Source of the DNA: Acetatifactor muris
Lineage (GTDB): Bacteria > Bacillota > Clostridia > Lachnospirales > Lachnospiraceae
Assembly (NCBI GenBank): GCA_023663635.1
Contig: JAMPHD010000030.1
Location: 1 to 33,503, forward strand
Reading direction: 5' to 3'
DNA length: 33,503 nucleotides
Part shown: one piece after another, positions 20,828 to 28,728 of the stretch
How the letters are laid out: the number at the start of each line of letters is the position of its first letter
Position numbering within the stretch: the stretch's first letter is position 1
Notes under the pieces: generated by a model
The model's database searches: none
What the model was told of the DNA's origin: nothing
What the model saw: the letters and a program-made list of their open reading frames with translations, nothing else
Position numbers and translations under genes: made by a program

Positions 20828-23827
20828 GTGTCGGAGACCAACCGGTGTGATACACGGGAAAAATCAAACAAACTGGTGTTGGGTATTCTGGCACATGTGG
20901 ATGCGGGCAAGACCACGTTGGCGGAAAGTATGCTCTATCTGGGCGGGCAGATTCGAAAGCCGGGCAGGGTGGATCACGGGGACGCGTTTCTGGATCATTT
21001 TGCCATGGAGCGGGAGAGGGGCATCACGATCTTTTCCAAGCAGGCGAGGTTTGTGTGGCGCGATCTGCAGATAGTCCTTCTGGATACGCCGGGGCATGTG
21101 GATTTCTCCGCGGAGATGGAGCGGACCCTTCAGGTCTTGGACTGCGCGGTGTTGGTGGTGAACGGGGCGGACGGTGTGCAGGGCCATACGCGCACGCTGT
21201 GGCGTCTGTTGGAGAGATATGAGATACCGACTTTTATCTTTGTGAACAAGATGGATCAGGCCACTGCGGACGGGGCGCGTCTGATGCGGGAACTGAAGAG
21301 CGGTCCGGATGAAAATTGCGTGGCGTTTTCCAAGCTGACTTACGAGGAAATCCGCGGCGGAGCGGGCAAAGATGAGCATACTCGGAACGGCGACTTGGCG
21401 GGCGGGGATGAGCGGACTCGGGGCTGCGATCCGGCAGGGGGAGACGAACAGAGTCAGGACGGCGATTCGATGGGCAGGCTCTCGGCAGCGTGCATGGAGG
21501 AGATCGCCACCTGCAGCGAGGAATTGATGAACGCGTATCTGGAGCGGGGGGAGCTCACGCCTTGGGAGATTGGAGAGGCGATCGCGGAGCGGAAGGTCTT
21601 TCCCTGCTATTTCGGCGCGGCTCTTCGGGTGGAGGGCGTGGAGGCGCTTTTGGACGGCATTGTCCGATACGCGCCGCAGCCGGCGTGGCCGCAGGAGTTC
21701 GGGGCCAGAGTGTTTCAGATATCGAGGGACGCGGGCGGTGTGCGCCTGACGCATCTGAAGGTCACGGGCGGAAAACTGCGGGTGAAAATGTGGATCAATA
21801 ATCACGGTGGAGCCCGCCTTGAGGAGGAGCGCTTTGAGGAGAAGGCGGATCAGATCCGTCTCTGCAACGGCACGGGATACGAGGTTGTGGAGGAGGTTGC
21901 GGCAGGGGATATCTGCGCCGTGGCGGGGCTGACCAAGACTTTTGCGGGGCAGGGGCTTGGAGCCGAGACGGAGAATGAAGTCCCGGTGTTGGAGCCGGTG
22001 CTGACCTATCGGGTGGAATGGCCGGGGGACGAGGACGCGGCGCGGGTACTGGGATTTCTCAAGCAACTGGAAGAGGAGGAACCTCTGCTGCATGTCGCGT
22101 GGCAGGAGGAGAGCCGGGAGATTCACGCGCGGGTCATGGGCGAAGTGCAGATAGAAGTCCTGCGCGGCCGGATGGAGGAACGGTTCGGAATCCGGGTGGA
22201 TTTCGTGGCGGGCAGCATTGCCTATAAGGAGACGATCGCCACGGCGGCGTTGGGCATCGGGCACTTTGAGCCTCTGCGGCATTACGCGGAGGTGGAGCTT
22301 TTGTTGGAGCCCGGGGAGCGCGGGAGCGGACTGCAGGTTGCCACGTTGTGCAGCGAGGATCTGTTGGACAGGAATCGCCAGAGGCTGATCCTCACGCATC
22401 TGGAGGAGAAAGTGCATCCGGGCGTGCTGACGGGCTCCCCCGTCACGGATCTGCGGGTGGTGTTGGTGGCGGGCAGAGACCATGTCAAGCACACGGAGGG
22501 CGGAGATTTCAGACAGGCCACCTACCGGGCGCTGCGGCAGGGCCTGCGAAGCGCCCAAAGTATTCTGTTGGAGCCCATGTTCGCCTTTGTGTTGGAATTG
22601 CCGACGGAGCATTTGGGGCGGGCCATGGCGGATGTGCAGCGCATGTGCGGCACATTTGACACACCCGTGACGGAGGGTGTGCGCAGCGTGCTCACCGGCA
22701 GGGCGCCGGTGGCGACCATGGGGGACTATCAGCGGGAAGTCACCGCCTACACGCATGGGGAGGGACATCTGAACTGTATGCCCGACGGGTATGATCCCTG
22801 CCACAACGCGGAGGAAGTGATCGCCGCCAAGGGCTATGATCCGGAGGGGGATTTGGAGAATCCCACCGGCTCGGTGTTCTGTTCCCATGGGGCGGGGATC
22901 GCGGTGCCTTGGAATCGGGTGGCCGAGTACGCGCATGTGGAGATTCCGGAGGGTGTGAGACGTCTGCTGCAGGAGCTTGTAGAGGGCAAAACGGAAAAAA
23001 ACGGAGCGGATGCGCATGATCCGGAAGGGAGCGATGCGGAGCCTGACGGAGGCGGATCAGGGGATTCCCGCCGCGCAGCAGGGCAGAGCGAAGACCGTGG
23101 AAACAGCCGGGACTCGGGCAGCCCGACGGCCGGCTATATCACGCAGGAGGAGATAGACGCCATTTTCAGGCAGACTTACGGAGGGCATGAGCGGGATGCC
23201 AAGCGCAGGAGACGCTATCATGTCAGCCACAGAGACCGCTTGGAGAGCGCGGGCGGGCGCAGGGGCGGAGACGGCAGATCATGGGATTCCCGTGACGGTG
23301 GCGGAAACGGCAGCGCAGGAAGAGGCGGCCAATCCGGCGAAAAAGGCGACCGGGGTGGCGCGCAGAAGAGTTGTCTTCTGGTGGACGGCTATAATATCAT
23401 TTTTGCGTGGGAGGAACTGCGAAATCTGGCAAAGGTGAATATTGACAGCGCCAGGGACAGGCTTATGGATATCCTGAGCAATTACCGCGGCACCTTGGAC
23501 GGAGAGCTGATACTGGTGTTCGATGCCTATAAGGTGAAGGGGAATCCCGGGAGCGTGGTGCGCTATCACAACATCCATGTGGTCTATACGAAAGAGGCGG
23601 AGACGGCGGATCAGTATATCGAGAAGACCGTTCACGAGATGGCGGACAAGTACCGGGTGACGGTGGCCACCTCCGACGCGCTGGAGCAGATGATCGTCTG
23701 GGGAGCGGGGGCGCTGCGCATGTCCGCGGCGGGCCTGTACGAGGCGGTGGAAAACGCGTCCAAGGAACTGCGGGAGCAGTACACGGAGCAGGACAGCAGG
23801 ATTGCGTTCAGACCGTTTGTGTGGTAA
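20828..23827 (+). CDS. Tet(M)/EF-G-like translational GTPase fused to a YacP/Rae1-type NYN nuclease
   Basis: A 999-residue protein from a GTG start, with AAGGAGG eight bases before it. The GTPase domain has AHVDAGKTT (22-30), RGITI (64-68), DTPGH (86-90) and NKMD (140-143). EF-G-type domains follow to about 715, with LLEP and HLGRAM segments aligned to the C-terminal half of Tet(M), and a distinctive CSHGAGIAVPW. A polar linker holds one conserved-looking island (YITQEEIDAIFRQTYGG). Residues 847-999 are a NYN/PIN nuclease: VDGYN (D853), VFDAYK (D899), ETADQY (D928) and TSD (D950). YacP/Rae1 of Bacillus subtilis cuts mRNA in the ribosomal A site. The fusion suggests a factor that enters the ribosome and cleaves mRNA or rRNA there. 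Tetracycline resistance is possible but not shown. Confidence 0.93.
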   Translation: MSETNRCDTREKSNKLVLGILAHVDAGKTTLAESMLYLGGQIRKPGRVDHGDAFLDHFAMERERGITIFSKQARFVWRDLQIVLLDTPGHVDFSAEMERTLQVLDCAVLVVNGADGVQGHTRTLWRLLERYEIPTFIFVNKMDQATADGARLMRELKSGPDENCVAFSKLTYEEIRGGAGKDEHTRNGDLAGGDERTRGCDPAGGDEQSQDGDSMGRLSAACMEEIATCSEELMNAYLERGELTPWEIGEAIAERKVFPCYFGAALRVEGVEALLDGIVRYAPQPAWPQEFGARVFQISRDAGGVRLTHLKVTGGKLRVKMWINNHGGARLEEERFEEKADQIRLCNGTGYEVVEEVAAGDICAVAGLTKTFAGQGLGAETENEVPVLEPVLTYRVEWPGDEDAARVLGFLKQLEEEEPLLHVAWQEESREIHARVMGEVQIEVLRGRMEERFGIRVDFVAGSIAYKETIATAALGIGHFEPLRHYAEVELLLEPGERGSGLQVATLCSEDLLDRNRQRLILTHLEEKVHPGVLTGSPVTDLRVVLVAGRDHVKHTEGGDFRQATYRALRQGLRSAQSILLEPMFAFVLELPTEHLGRAMADVQRMCGTFDTPVTEGVRSVLTGRAPVATMGDYQREVTAYTHGEGHLNCMPDGYDPCHNAEEVIAAKGYDPEGDLENPTGSVFCSHGAGIAVPWNRVAEYAHVEIPEGVRRLLQELVEGKTEKNGADAHDPEGSDAEPDGGGSGDSRRAAGQSEDRGNSRDSGSPTAGYITQEEIDAIFRQTYGGHERDAKRRRRYHVSHRDRLESAGGRRGGDGRSWDSRDGGGNGSAGRGGQSGEKGDRGGAQKSCLLVDGYNIIFAWEELRNLAKVNIDSARDRLMDILSNYRGTLDGELILVFDAYKVKGNPGSVVRYHNIHVVYTKEAETADQYIEKTVHEMADKYRVTVATSDALEQMIVWGAGALRMSAAGLYEAVENASKELREQYTEQDSRIAFRPFVW
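21371..21478 (+). repeat. Three tandem 36-bp coding repeats in the GTPase domain
   Basis: Units at 21371-21406, 21407-21442 and 21443-21478 encode DEHTRNGDLAGG, DERTRGCDPAGG and DEQSQDGDSMGR. They form a polar insertion (about residues 182-217) absent from Tet(M), probably a surface loop of the GTPase domain. Confidence 0.85.
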
Positions 23828-23977
23828 AATATGTCCATACTCGCGGCAGGAAACGGCCGACCGGCCATAAATACCATGAGCGGTCTGTGCTCATGGTAAA
23901 ATATGTCCATATTCATGGTGTGAAACGGCCGACCGGCCATCCGCCATAAATTGCACAGCAATTTATGGCAAAATATG
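23822..23977 (+). repeat. Intergenic 72-bp periodic repeat with hairpins
   Basis: TGGTAAAATATGTCCATA occurs at 23822-23839 and 23894-23911, and a shorter form (TGGCAAAATATG) at 23966-23977, exactly 72 bp apart each time. AAACGGCCGACCGGCCAT recurs at 23851-23868 and 23923-23940, also 72 bp apart. Ahead of the second and third units lie hairpins: a 9-bp stem (23872-23880, 23890-23898) and a 12-bp stem with ACA loop (23943-23954, 23958-23969). Arm sequences differ but pairing is kept. The first unit includes the stop codon of the GTPase gene. The array fills the 175-bp gap to the next gene and may end transcription or act as an RNA element. Confidence 0.85.
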
Positions 23978-24002
23978 CTAAGCGAAGATAAGGCAGGTCT
24001 AT

Positions 24003-25562
24003 ATGAGAAATGCATCACGGGACATAAATAAGACCATGCGGATTCTGGCGGCTGTCCTGCTGTGCCTTGCGCTTTCCGTGACGCTCGCGGGATGCGGAGA
24101 GGACAACGCGCGCCGGGCGGAGGCCGTGGAAACGGCAGGGACGTTGTATCTGACCGCAAGACGGGACTTTGATCACTCGGAATGGCAGAACCTGATGAAG
24201 ATGGCGCGGACTGTACCGGCTCAAGTGGCGATAGAGAAAACGGCAATGGAGAGAGCGGCGCAGGATGCGGAACAACAGAAAACGGACCGGCAGGAGTCGG
24301 TTCTCATAGAGGTTCCCAAGCTGCCCCAAACGGGGGAGACGCTCTCGGATTTTGTACCCGAGGGATGGACACTGATGGACAGCGTGGAACTGGATTTTAA
24401 CCGGGATACGATCACGGATCATGTGGGCGTTTTGAATGTTATTTGGAGAGAAGATGTGGATTATTACGCGTATCGGAGCTGCCCGCGTATTTTATTTGCC
24501 ATAGAAAGCCGTGAGGACGGCTCGTATCTTCTGTCCTTTCAGGACGAAAATCTGATACGCAACATCAATGAGGGCGGAATACATGGGGATCCGTATTGGC
24601 CGCTGACGGCAGAGGGCGCCTCCTTTACAACGCACAGTTTTGGGGGCAGCGCGTGGAAGTGGACGGAAGATTATACCTATGAGTATAAGGACGGCACATG
24701 GTATCTGACCAAATCGGAGGATACTTACGGTTATCAGCAGTCTGATATTTACGCACGGCAGATATTGTATATCACTTCTTATGCGGCCGACGATTGGGAG
24801 AAGGGTGTCGGGATCCGCAAAAGGCGGAGTTCTAATCTGAATGAAATGAATGAGCATCGGGACGAGGAGCCGGTGTATGATATCGTGTACGAGGTTTCTT
24901 TGGATGAAATGCCCACCATTTATCAGGCGGGGAAACGTTGGTGGCTCGCGCCGGACCGCGTGACGGATCGGGAGGTGAGCGCCGTCATATTTTCGGAGGA
25001 TATGGACGGCATGGATGCTTTGGAGAAGGCCGGGCTTGCCAAGAAGATTGAAGAGGCCCTGAAGAGATCAGCATATGATCAGTATAACGATGAAAATTGT
25101 ATGCTTTATGTCTATACGGATCAGGAGAATTTAAAGGATTATGCGGTGATGTATCGTTGGGAGGATAAGACATTGTCCGTGCTCGCGGAATCGGAAACCC
25201 GGTTGGATGATTTGGCATGGTATCAGGGGAAGATTTATTATACCGGGGAGATCGTGGAAAATATCGCTTACAGGGCTGTGCGGAACGGAGAGGAGACCAT
25301 CGTGCGGGAGGAAGATACGGTGGGACTTATCCTCCGGCGGATGAATGAGGACGGCAGCGAAAAGGAAGACATATTCGAGTACAGATATCCGCCCGGGGAT
25401 CAGGGGATCATGGAGGAACGTCCCCCCTATATTGCCTTTAGCTACGAGATAAGCGGGGGAGAGATCCTGTTGGAGGTATTCGAAGGAGGGACGTATGATT
25501 TCTATTACCGCATGAATATTGACGGCAGCAATGCGCGGCAGATCGGACAGGTGCCGGCGTGA
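24003..25562 (+). CDS. Lipoprotein of unknown function
   Basis: A 519-residue protein with a signal peptide ending in lipobox TLAGC, giving lipidated C31. After it comes a charged helical stretch (about 40-105, EKTAMERAAQDAEQQKTDRQ), then a beta-rich region with VELDFNRDTITDHVGVLNV, which resembles an integrin-like Asp-rich calcium loop, and repeated strands with Trp and Tyr. The end (DFYYRMNIDGSNARQIGQV) resembles a blade of the DUF5050-type propeller found in Clostridia lipoproteins. I do not recognise a named family for the whole. It should be anchored on the outer membrane face. It follows the hairpin array and lies 13 bp before mraY; whether the two share a transcript is not clear. Confidence 0.75.
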   Translation: MRNASRDINKTMRILAAVLLCLALSVTLAGCGEDNARRAEAVETAGTLYLTARRDFDHSEWQNLMKMARTVPAQVAIEKTAMERAAQDAEQQKTDRQESVLIEVPKLPQTGETLSDFVPEGWTLMDSVELDFNRDTITDHVGVLNVIWREDVDYYAYRSCPRILFAIESREDGSYLLSFQDENLIRNINEGGIHGDPYWPLTAEGASFTTHSFGGSAWKWTEDYTYEYKDGTWYLTKSEDTYGYQQSDIYARQILYITSYAADDWEKGVGIRKRRSSNLNEMNEHRDEEPVYDIVYEVSLDEMPTIYQAGKRWWLAPDRVTDREVSAVIFSEDMDGMDALEKAGLAKKIEEALKRSAYDQYNDENCMLYVYTDQENLKDYAVMYRWEDKTLSVLAESETRLDDLAWYQGKIYYTGEIVENIAYRAVRNGEETIVREEDTVGLILRRMNEDGSEKEDIFEYRYPPGDQGIMEERPPYIAFSYEISGGEILLEVFEGGTYDFYYRMNIDGSNARQIGQVPA

Positions 25563-25575
25563 GAGGGGGATGGTT

Positions 25576-26541
25576 ATGCTGTATCAATTTTTGCCGGAGG
25601 GCGGCAACAGTCTGTATGTGTTCGCGGGAATTTTGTTTGGATTTATCGTGACGGTCGTCGCGACGGGCAAATTGTGCCCGTATCTGCCCAAGGACGGCGG
25701 GCGGGAGTTTGCCCATGACGGCAAATTGTCCGCGGGGAAACCCAGAGGCGCCGGCATCGTCTTTGTGTTGGCCTTCGTGGCGTCCGTGCTGCTCTTTATA
25801 CCGGTCAGGTCGGAGATGGTCATTTATCTGATCCTCCTCTGCATCTGTATGCTCACGGGATTTCTGGACGACGCGGCGGAGAAACCCTGGGGGGAATACA
25901 AGAAAGGATTTCTGGATCTGTGCGTGGCGGCTCTGATCGCCATGACTTATCTGAAATACAATTCCAATGTGGTGGAGTTGGCGCTGTTGCATGTGAAGGT
26001 GGTGCTGCATCCGGTGATCTTCGCGTTGTTGGCCATCGTGTTGGTGTGGGGCTCCATCAATGTGACCAACTGCGCCGATGGGGTGGACGGCCTCTCGGGC
26101 ACATTGGGGATCATCACCCTCATGACCATCTATATGATCGACAATATCAAGGGCAGGTCGGAAAATTTTTCCTTTGCCATTCTGCTCTTTGTGGTCTGCC
26201 TGTTGGGATATCTGTGGTACAATGCCACGCCCAGCAAGCTGATGATGGGAGACGCGGGGAGCAGGGCCATGGGGCTGTTCATCAGCATTGCAATTCTCAA
26301 GACGGGCTGCCCGGTGCTCTATATTCCGGTGGCTATCGTGTTGATATTGGACGGCGGTCTGGGGCTGGTGAAAGTGGCGCTCTTGAGATTTTTAAAAATT
26401 CACATTCTGACCCACACGAGGACGCCGCTCCACGATCATGTGCGCAAGATCTGGGAGTGGTCCAACACGCAGACGGTATATCGTTTTGCCATCATTCAGA
26501 TCATCGTGTCCGCGGCGGTGATATTCGGCATTCGGGGATGA
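25576..26541 (+). CDS. mraY: Phospho-N-acetylmuramoyl-pentapeptide-transferase (MraY)
   Basis: A 321-residue membrane protein. The ATG at 25576 is preferred over 25570 because AGGGGG then has a 6-nt spacer. It contains ten hydrophobic helices and the MraY signatures: GFLDDAAE on the first cytoplasmic loop (paired Asp), NVTNCADGVDGLSG, and MGDAGSRAMG. MraY joins UDP-MurNAc-pentapeptide to undecaprenyl phosphate to make lipid I, the first membrane step of cell wall synthesis. The late His loop reads TPLHDHVRK where E. coli MraY has a run of three His (HHH). The gene is not in a division-cell wall cluster here, so either it is a stand-alone copy or the organism has scattered these genes. Its 3' end forms the first unit of a 33-bp tandem repeat. 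Confidence 0.92.
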   Translation: MLYQFLPEGGNSLYVFAGILFGFIVTVVATGKLCPYLPKDGGREFAHDGKLSAGKPRGAGIVFVLAFVASVLLFIPVRSEMVIYLILLCICMLTGFLDDAAEKPWGEYKKGFLDLCVAALIAMTYLKYNSNVVELALLHVKVVLHPVIFALLAIVLVWGSINVTNCADGVDGLSGTLGIITLMTIYMIDNIKGRSENFSFAILLFVVCLLGYLWYNATPSKLMMGDAGSRAMGLFISIAILKTGCPVLYIPVAIVLILDGGLGLVKVALLRFLKIHILTHTRTPLHDHVRKIWEWSNTQTVYRFAIIQIIVSAAVIFGIRG

Positions 26542-26618
26542 GCCGGAGCGATGATATTCGGTATTCGGAAATGAGTCGGAGCGATGATGCCCGGCATCCC
26601 GGAATGAGATGGAACGAA
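26520..26618 (+). repeat. Three tandem 33-bp repeats across the mraY stop
   Basis: Units at 26520-26552, 26553-26585 and 26586-26618 share GAT-ATTCGG-ATTCGG and GAG(C/T)CGGAGCGAT segments, with the third most diverged. The first contains the last codons and stop of mraY; the others fill the gap before greA. A continuous frame runs through them (MSRSDD type) but has no ribosome binding site. Confidence 0.8.
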
Positions 26619-26648
26619 TTATGAGAAAGATGAGGTTAGGCAGACAAA

Positions 26649-27149
26649 ATGTATGATGAATTGACGCCCGGCGATATCAAAAAGATGGAGGAGGAGATCG
26701 AGTACCGCAAGCTCGTGGTGCGGCCGCAGGCTCTGGAGGATGTGAAGACGGCCAGAGCGCACGGGGATCTGAGTGAGAATTTTGAGTATCATGCCGCCAA
26801 GAAAGTGAAGAATCAGAACGAGAGTCGCATCCGCTATCTGGAGAGGATGATCCGGACGGCCAAAGTCATATCCGAGGATTCCGCCGAGGATGAGGTGGGG
26901 ATCAACAACACGGTGACGGTGGCTTTTCTGGATGACGGCAGCGAGGAGACCTACAAGATCGTGACCACGGTGCGGGGCAATTCTCTGGAGGGGCTCATCA
27001 GCAATGAATCTCCTCTGGGCAAGGCTTTGCTTGGCCGGAAGGTGGGGGAGGTGGCCCATGTGCAGGTGAGCGAGTCCGTGGGCTATGACGTGCGCGTTGT
27101 CAAGTTTGAAAATACCGTGGATGACGGAGACAAAATAAGGAGTTTTTAG
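26649..27149 (+). CDS. greA: GreA/GreB family transcription elongation factor
   Basis: A 166-residue protein with the two-domain Gre layout. The N-terminal coiled coil (about 8-80) carries the acidic tip ARAHGDLSENFEYHAAK, where Asp and Glu of GDLSEN coordinate the catalytic magnesium in the RNA polymerase channel. The C-terminal FKBP-like domain shows GINNTVTVAFLDDGSEETYKI, SNESPLGKALLGRKVGE and VGYDVRVVKF. Gre factors let backtracked polymerase cleave its transcript and resume. The start at 26649 has GAGG upstream but with a long spacer. The stop codon touches the ATG of the next gene, so the two are probably translationally coupled. It may be a second Gre copy in this genome. Confidence 0.9.
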   Translation: MYDELTPGDIKKMEEEIEYRKLVVRPQALEDVKTARAHGDLSENFEYHAAKKVKNQNESRIRYLERMIRTAKVISEDSAEDEVGINNTVTVAFLDDGSEETYKIVTTVRGNSLEGLISNESPLGKALLGRKVGEVAHVQVSESVGYDVRVVKFENTVDDGDKIRSF

Positions 27150-28682
27150 ATGAAAAATTATCTGTTGTTCGACTTGGACGGAACACTGACGGATCCGAGG
27201 GTGGGGATCACCACCTGTGTGCAGTACGCGCTGCATTCCTTCGGGATCGAGGAGCCGGATCTGACAAAGCTGGAGCCCTTTATCGGGCCGCCCCTGCGGG
27301 AGAGCTTTATGAAATTTTACGGCTTTAGCGCCGAGCAGGCGGAAGAGGCCGTGGCAAAATACCGGGAGCGCTTTCAGGACACGGGGATCTTTGAGAATGA
27401 GGTGTACGAGGGCATCCCGCAGATGCTGCGCACCCTGCAGTCCAAGGGTGTGTTTCTGGCGGTGGCATCCTCCAAGCCCCAAGTGTATGTGGAGCGGATC
27501 TTGGATCATTTTGACCTGAGAAAATATTTTTCCGTTATCGTGGGCAGTGAGTTGGACGGGACCAGAGAGAGCAAGGACGAGGTGGTGTTGGAGGCGCTGA
27601 ACCGTCTTTTTGCCTACAAGCCTATCCGAAAAGAAAAGGTCTATATGATCGGAGACCGCAGCTATGACGTGGAGGGCGCCCGTGCCATGGGTGTGGAGAG
27701 CGTGGGCGTGACTTACGGTTTCGGTAGTCTGGAGGAACTCAAAGCTGCCAAGGCGGACTATATCGTGCGCAGCGTGGAAGAACTGCAGGAATTTCTGCTG
27801 CGGGACGTGCAGGAGCCGGAGGAGCAGGAGAGCAAGGGATTGAATTTCCAGAGGATCTGGGTGATGCTCTACTCGTTTCTGATATTTATGGTGGTGCGAA
27901 ATATCGTGATATATCTCGTGGATCTGATCTGCGTGCAGATGTGGAGCATGAACCTGCCCGCGTGGTTGGACAGCTTTTTGTTTGTGCGGGACCCGGCGGT
28001 TCTTGGGGACGCGAAGTTTTCCTTTACCGGCAATCAGGGCGTGTTAAAGTCCGCGCTGGGTTTCATCGGCGGCGCCATCGCCATACGCTCCGACGCCGTG
28101 AAACTGATCCAAAAGACTCTTCAGGATACCCGCCTGAGTCATCTCAAAAAGGAGAGCCCTGTCTCTTATGTTCTGTTGGCAGGGGCCACCGTCGGCGCGG
28201 CTTTGGGACTCAATCTGATGGTGGAGCTGATGGGGATCGTGGACAAGTTGGGGGCTTATCAGGCGGTGCGGGAGGATCAGTATTCCGCCGTGTTCCTGTT
28301 GGGCCTGGTCGTCTTCGGCGTGGTCTCACCCATTGCGGAGGAGCTGTTGTTCCGCGGTATTATCCACAATTATCTGCGCAGGTTCATGAACGTGAAATTG
28401 GCACTTCTGATCTCTTCCGCGCTGTTCGGACTCTATCACATGGATTTCGTGCAGGGTATGTATGGTTTCCTCATGGGCTGTCTCATAGCGTATGCCTATG
28501 AGTATTTCGGTGATTTCAAGATGGCGGTGGCCGTTCACGCGGTCGCCAATATCCTGGTATATTGCCTGACGTACACACCGGTGGTCACCACGGCGTTTGT
28601 GAGCTGGCCGGTGTGCATCGCGTTTGCGGTTTTGGCGGCGGGGTGCCTGTGGACGATGAGTAATAGAAAGAATGTGCTGTGA
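27150..28682 (+). CDS. HAD-family phosphatase fused to CPBP intramembrane protease
   Basis: A 510-residue two-part protein starting directly after the greA stop, with AAGGAG inside greA. Residues 1-220 are a phosphoglycolate phosphatase-like HAD domain: FDLDGT (D8, D10), the cap, VASSKP, and MIGDRSYDVEGA. After a short linker come about eight membrane helices (235-510) with the CPBP (CAAX protease and bacteriocin-processing) motifs: EELLFRG (E397, E398, R402), FGLYH (H430) and AVHAVAN (H463, N467). HAD domains dephosphorylate small molecules; CPBP proteins cleave or bind membrane substrates. The two are usually separate genes. Fusion would fix the phosphatase to the inner face of the membrane; no substrate can be named. 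Confidence 0.9.
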   Translation: MKNYLLFDLDGTLTDPRVGITTCVQYALHSFGIEEPDLTKLEPFIGPPLRESFMKFYGFSAEQAEEAVAKYRERFQDTGIFENEVYEGIPQMLRTLQSKGVFLAVASSKPQVYVERILDHFDLRKYFSVIVGSELDGTRESKDEVVLEALNRLFAYKPIRKEKVYMIGDRSYDVEGARAMGVESVGVTYGFGSLEELKAAKADYIVRSVEELQEFLLRDVQEPEEQESKGLNFQRIWVMLYSFLIFMVVRNIVIYLVDLICVQMWSMNLPAWLDSFLFVRDPAVLGDAKFSFTGNQGVLKSALGFIGGAIAIRSDAVKLIQKTLQDTRLSHLKKESPVSYVLLAGATVGAALGLNLMVELMGIVDKLGAYQAVREDQYSAVFLLGLVVFGVVSPIAEELLFRGIIHNYLRRFMNVKLALLISSALFGLYHMDFVQGMYGFLMGCLIAYAYEYFGDFKMAVAVHAVANILVYCLTYTPVVTTAFVSWPVCIAFAVLAAGCLWTMSNRKNVL

Positions 28683-28728
28683 ATAGTAGTGGTTCACCCC
28701 CTACTTTCACGGACATTTCAAGAGTTGA

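Noticed and set aside
20864..23017. A 717-codon open frame on the minus strand
   Set aside because: It lies entirely opposite the GTPase gene, is rich in His, Arg, Leu and Pro as expected of antisense to GC-rich coding DNA, and has no ribosome binding site or known motif.
20828..23827. Calling the GTPase a tetracycline resistance determinant
   Set aside because: It belongs to a diverged, longer group with a NYN domain and a GTPase-loop insertion. Ribosomal protection has not been shown for it and cannot be read from sequence.
23822..23977. CRISPR array for the 72-bp periodic repeats
   Set aside because: Only three units, the conserved parts are not one repeat with unique spacers, each unit has its own hairpin, and no cas gene is in the window.
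26553..26648. Small coding sequence from the MSRSDD repeats after mraY
   Set aside because: The frame is only a few dozen codons of repeat, with no ribosome binding site and no separate start.
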